NCBI RefSeq assembly: GCF_013408415.1
Contig: NZ_JACCAA010000001.1
Coordinates: 3,224,001-3,288,000 of the forward strand
From: Nocardioides daedukensis
Lineage (GTDB): Bacteria; Actinomycetota; Actinomycetes; Propionibacteriales; Nocardioidaceae
DNA length: 64,000 nucleotides
Direction of reading: 5' to 3'
Positions 62,592 to 64,000 of the stretch are shown here, one piece after another (position 1 is the stretch's first letter; each line of letters opens with the position of its first letter). The notes beneath the pieces are model-generated. The model was not told the DNA's origin. It made no database searches and saw only the letters and a program-made list of their open reading frames with translations. Both the position numbers and the translations under genes were made by a program.

Positions 62592-63451
62592 AACGTAAGT
62601 GCCTCATCGTGGGGCGCGAAGTGCTCGGTGAGCTCGTCGCGCAGGTCGGTCGGCAGGTCCTGGCGAGGACGGGCGTTGTGCCGCTCGAAGCGTGGAGTCC
62701 CGAGCGGTCGTACGCCGATCCAGTTCAGGACCTCCTCGAAAACCGGGACCGGATCGGTGAAGAAGCGGTGGCTGTCCACCACCTTGATCTGGTCGGGGTT
62801 GAACAGCGGCGAGATGCGGTCCAGCTGATCGGCGTACTCCCCACGGGAACGGTAGGCCTGATGGCGGTGCGCGTGGCTCTCGGCGGTGGGGTCGCGCAGG
62901 AGTCGTTCCTCCTCGCCGTCCAGTCGCCACGGCTCGGCCGCGAGCGCCTCGCGGAACGGCAGGTCCTCATAGCCTCGCGCCAGTTCGTGCGCGTGCGCGG
63001 AGTAGGCCCTCTCGACGGGATCACGGACCAGGACCAGCAGCTTCACGTCGGGCAGGACATGCGCGATGCGAGTCGCAGCCAGGGGATGGAAGAGGTAATA
63101 GGGACTCGACTCGAAGCACAGGGCCCTGGTGCCGTGGCGGTGTTCGGCCCGGTCGAGGTGGGACTGCAGCGGGAAATGCGCTCGATAGTCGGCCACGTCG
63201 CCTCGGTGACCCTCGTCGAAGTGGTGCACCCCCTTGCGCCACACCGGTCGGAAGATGGTGGGGTGCTGCAGCAGCGCCTTGTACATCGACGTCGTGCCGC
63301 AGCGCTGACCGCCGCAGATGAGCAGTCCGGGCAGGGCGCGCCCGTCGTGGGTGAGCCGGCCGATGATGTCGGCCGCCCGCAGCAGTGCCGGCCGGGCGCG
63401 GTCGACCGCGGAGCCCTGGGCGGCGCTGATCAGTTGTCTGGTGGAGTTCAT
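62549..63451 (-). CDS. Sulfotransferase domain protein (2)
   Basis: A 300-residue sulfotransferase of a different subgroup from its neighbour. The PAPS loop is LPGLLICGGQRCGTTSMYKALLQHP and the 3'-phosphate motif is VKLLVLVRDPVERAYSAHAHEL, with FESSPYYLFHP between them as in heparan-sulfate-type enzymes. ATG 63451 overlaps the flippase stop by ATGA; longer frames upstream are out of place. Two sulfotransferases in a row suggest a glycan sulfated at two positions. Confidence 0.87.
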   Translation of the reverse strand: MNSTRQLISAAQGSAVDRARPALLRAADIIGRLTHDGRALPGLLICGGQRCGTTSMYKALLQHPTIFRPVWRKGVHHFDEGHRGDVADYRAHFPLQSHLDRAEHRHGTRALCFESSPYYLFHPLAATRIAHVLPDVKLLVLVRDPVERAYSAHAHELARGYEDLPFREALAAEPWRLDGEEERLLRDPTAESHAHRHQAYRSRGEYADQLDRISPLFNPDQIKVVDSHRFFTDPVPVFEEVLNWIGVRPLGTPRFERHNARPRQDLPTDLRDELTEHFAPHDEALTLWLGETPSWRSGRP

Positions 63452-64000
63452 GATGTGGTCCTTCCGGTCCTCGAGGGGATCTCGATGTGCAGGGTGGAAC
63501 GCAGAGGCCAGGCGCTGGCCAGATAGCCGGCGACCGCGACCAACCAGGCAGCGATGGCGACCCAGGGCCCTAACCCGAAGCTGACGGTGACGAGCCCCGG
63601 GAGGGCGCCGAACCAGAGCAGGGCAAGGACCATCGCGGTGAGCGTGCCGGCGCCGAACGGGTGCAGGCGCATCGCGAACGCGATCTGGGCGAGGGGAATC
63701 AGGTTGGCGCAGAGGATTGCCGCGGACCAACCGATGGCCGCCCCCATGAGCCCGAGGTCCGGGATCAGGAGCAAGTCAAGACCGAGGTTCACGGTGAGGG
63801 CCACCAGCACGTTGTAGAGGTTCCAACTTGTTCGCCCGCCCATCGTGAGGACGTTGTCGACCATCCCGCAGCCGGTCGCGACGAGCATCGTGAGCGACAA
63901 CAGGACTAGTGCGCCAGCGCCCTCGACGTAGTCGGCTCCGAAGATGCGCAGCAGGTGGTCCGAGGCCAGCACCAGGGTGAGATAGAAGGGCCAGACGGCC
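63448..64000 (-). CDS. Polysaccharide flippase, C-terminal part
   Basis: The frame runs off the window, so only the last 183 residues are seen. They contain five or six helices with AVWPFYLTLVLASDHLLRIFGADYVEGA, GRTSWNLYNVLVALTVNLGLDLLLIP and GLMGAAIGWSAAILCANLI, the C-terminal half of Wzx/MATE-like (MOP superfamily) flippases such as the PST family. It would move a lipid-linked oligosaccharide to the outer face. Translation is coupled to the sulfotransferase gene. Confidence 0.85.
   Translation of the reverse strand, partial: AVWPFYLTLVLASDHLLRIFGADYVEGAGALVLLSLTMLVATGCGMVDNVLTMGGRTSWNLYNVLVALTVNLGLDLLLIPDLGLMGAAIGWSAAILCANLIPLAQIAFAMRLHPFGAGTLTAMVLALLWFGALPGLVTVSFGLGPWVAIAAWLVAVAGYLASAWPLRSTLHIEIPSRTGRTTS

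Overview
The window is high-GC actinobacterial DNA. The layout (folD followed by a DUF3017 gene, a monomeric isocitrate dehydrogenase, sdhCAB of the Gram-positive type, mutA-mutB-meaB, many GTG/TTG starts and ATGA/GTGA gene overlaps) fits a Nocardioides-like member of the Propionibacteriales. This placement rests on gene content only. No rRNA, tRNA or CRISPR array was seen.

Positions 1-24 kb are core metabolism: the end of folD, malate dehydrogenase, an aquaporin with a repetitive Gln/Gly tail, monomeric IDH behind a perfect 14-bp palindrome, an MFS transporter, a FAD/Rieske oxidoreductase, trpS, a YihY membrane protein, the sdhCAB operon, a YibE/F membrane protein, a GT4 glycosyltransferase and the methylmalonyl-CoA mutase operon with its GTPase. 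Together mdh, icd, sdh and mut form a TCA and propionyl-CoA block.

Positions 25-43 kb are largely a nucleoside uptake and catabolism island. It holds a BmpA-type lipoprotein with its ATPase and two permeases, cytidine deaminase, thymidine phosphorylase, adenosine deaminase, a uridine-kinase-like protein, deoC in an operon with a full-length and a half-length aldehyde dehydrogenase, and a phosphosugar mutase that could supply the missing phosphopentomutase step. Between them lie a secreted beta-rich protein, a MaoC hydratase, a Cys-peptidase-like hypothetical and a binding-protein/VWA fusion. A PadR regulator with a perfect operator and a HAAS-type membrane protein close the section.

Positions 44.5-54.9 kb are an insertion-sequence graveyard. 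An IS3 element (44574-45916) has removed the N-terminal part of an RHS gene. An IS1380 element (46199-47861, target duplication CTAG) splits the remaining RHS core from its low-GC C-terminal domain. Excising it in silico restores the core junction exactly. A small four-helix membrane protein follows, like an immunity gene, and is cut at its 3' end by an IS1380 end fragment. A second IS1380 copy (48724-51581, duplication CTAA) is itself interrupted by another IS3 element (48839-50221, duplication CTC). An IS21 element (51661-54197, duplication GAAAG) follows, and then the fossil of a SigE-family sigma factor.

Positions 55-58 kb carry an enoyl-CoA hydratase, small SRPBCC, hotdog and VOC proteins and a uronate-dehydrogenase-like SDR. 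Positions 58-64 kb are the edge of a cell-surface polysaccharide cluster: an LCP ligase, a fused Alg14/Alg13-type glycosyltransferase, a GT2 glycosyltransferase, two sulfotransferases and a flippase running off the end. The expected product would be a sulfated surface glycan.
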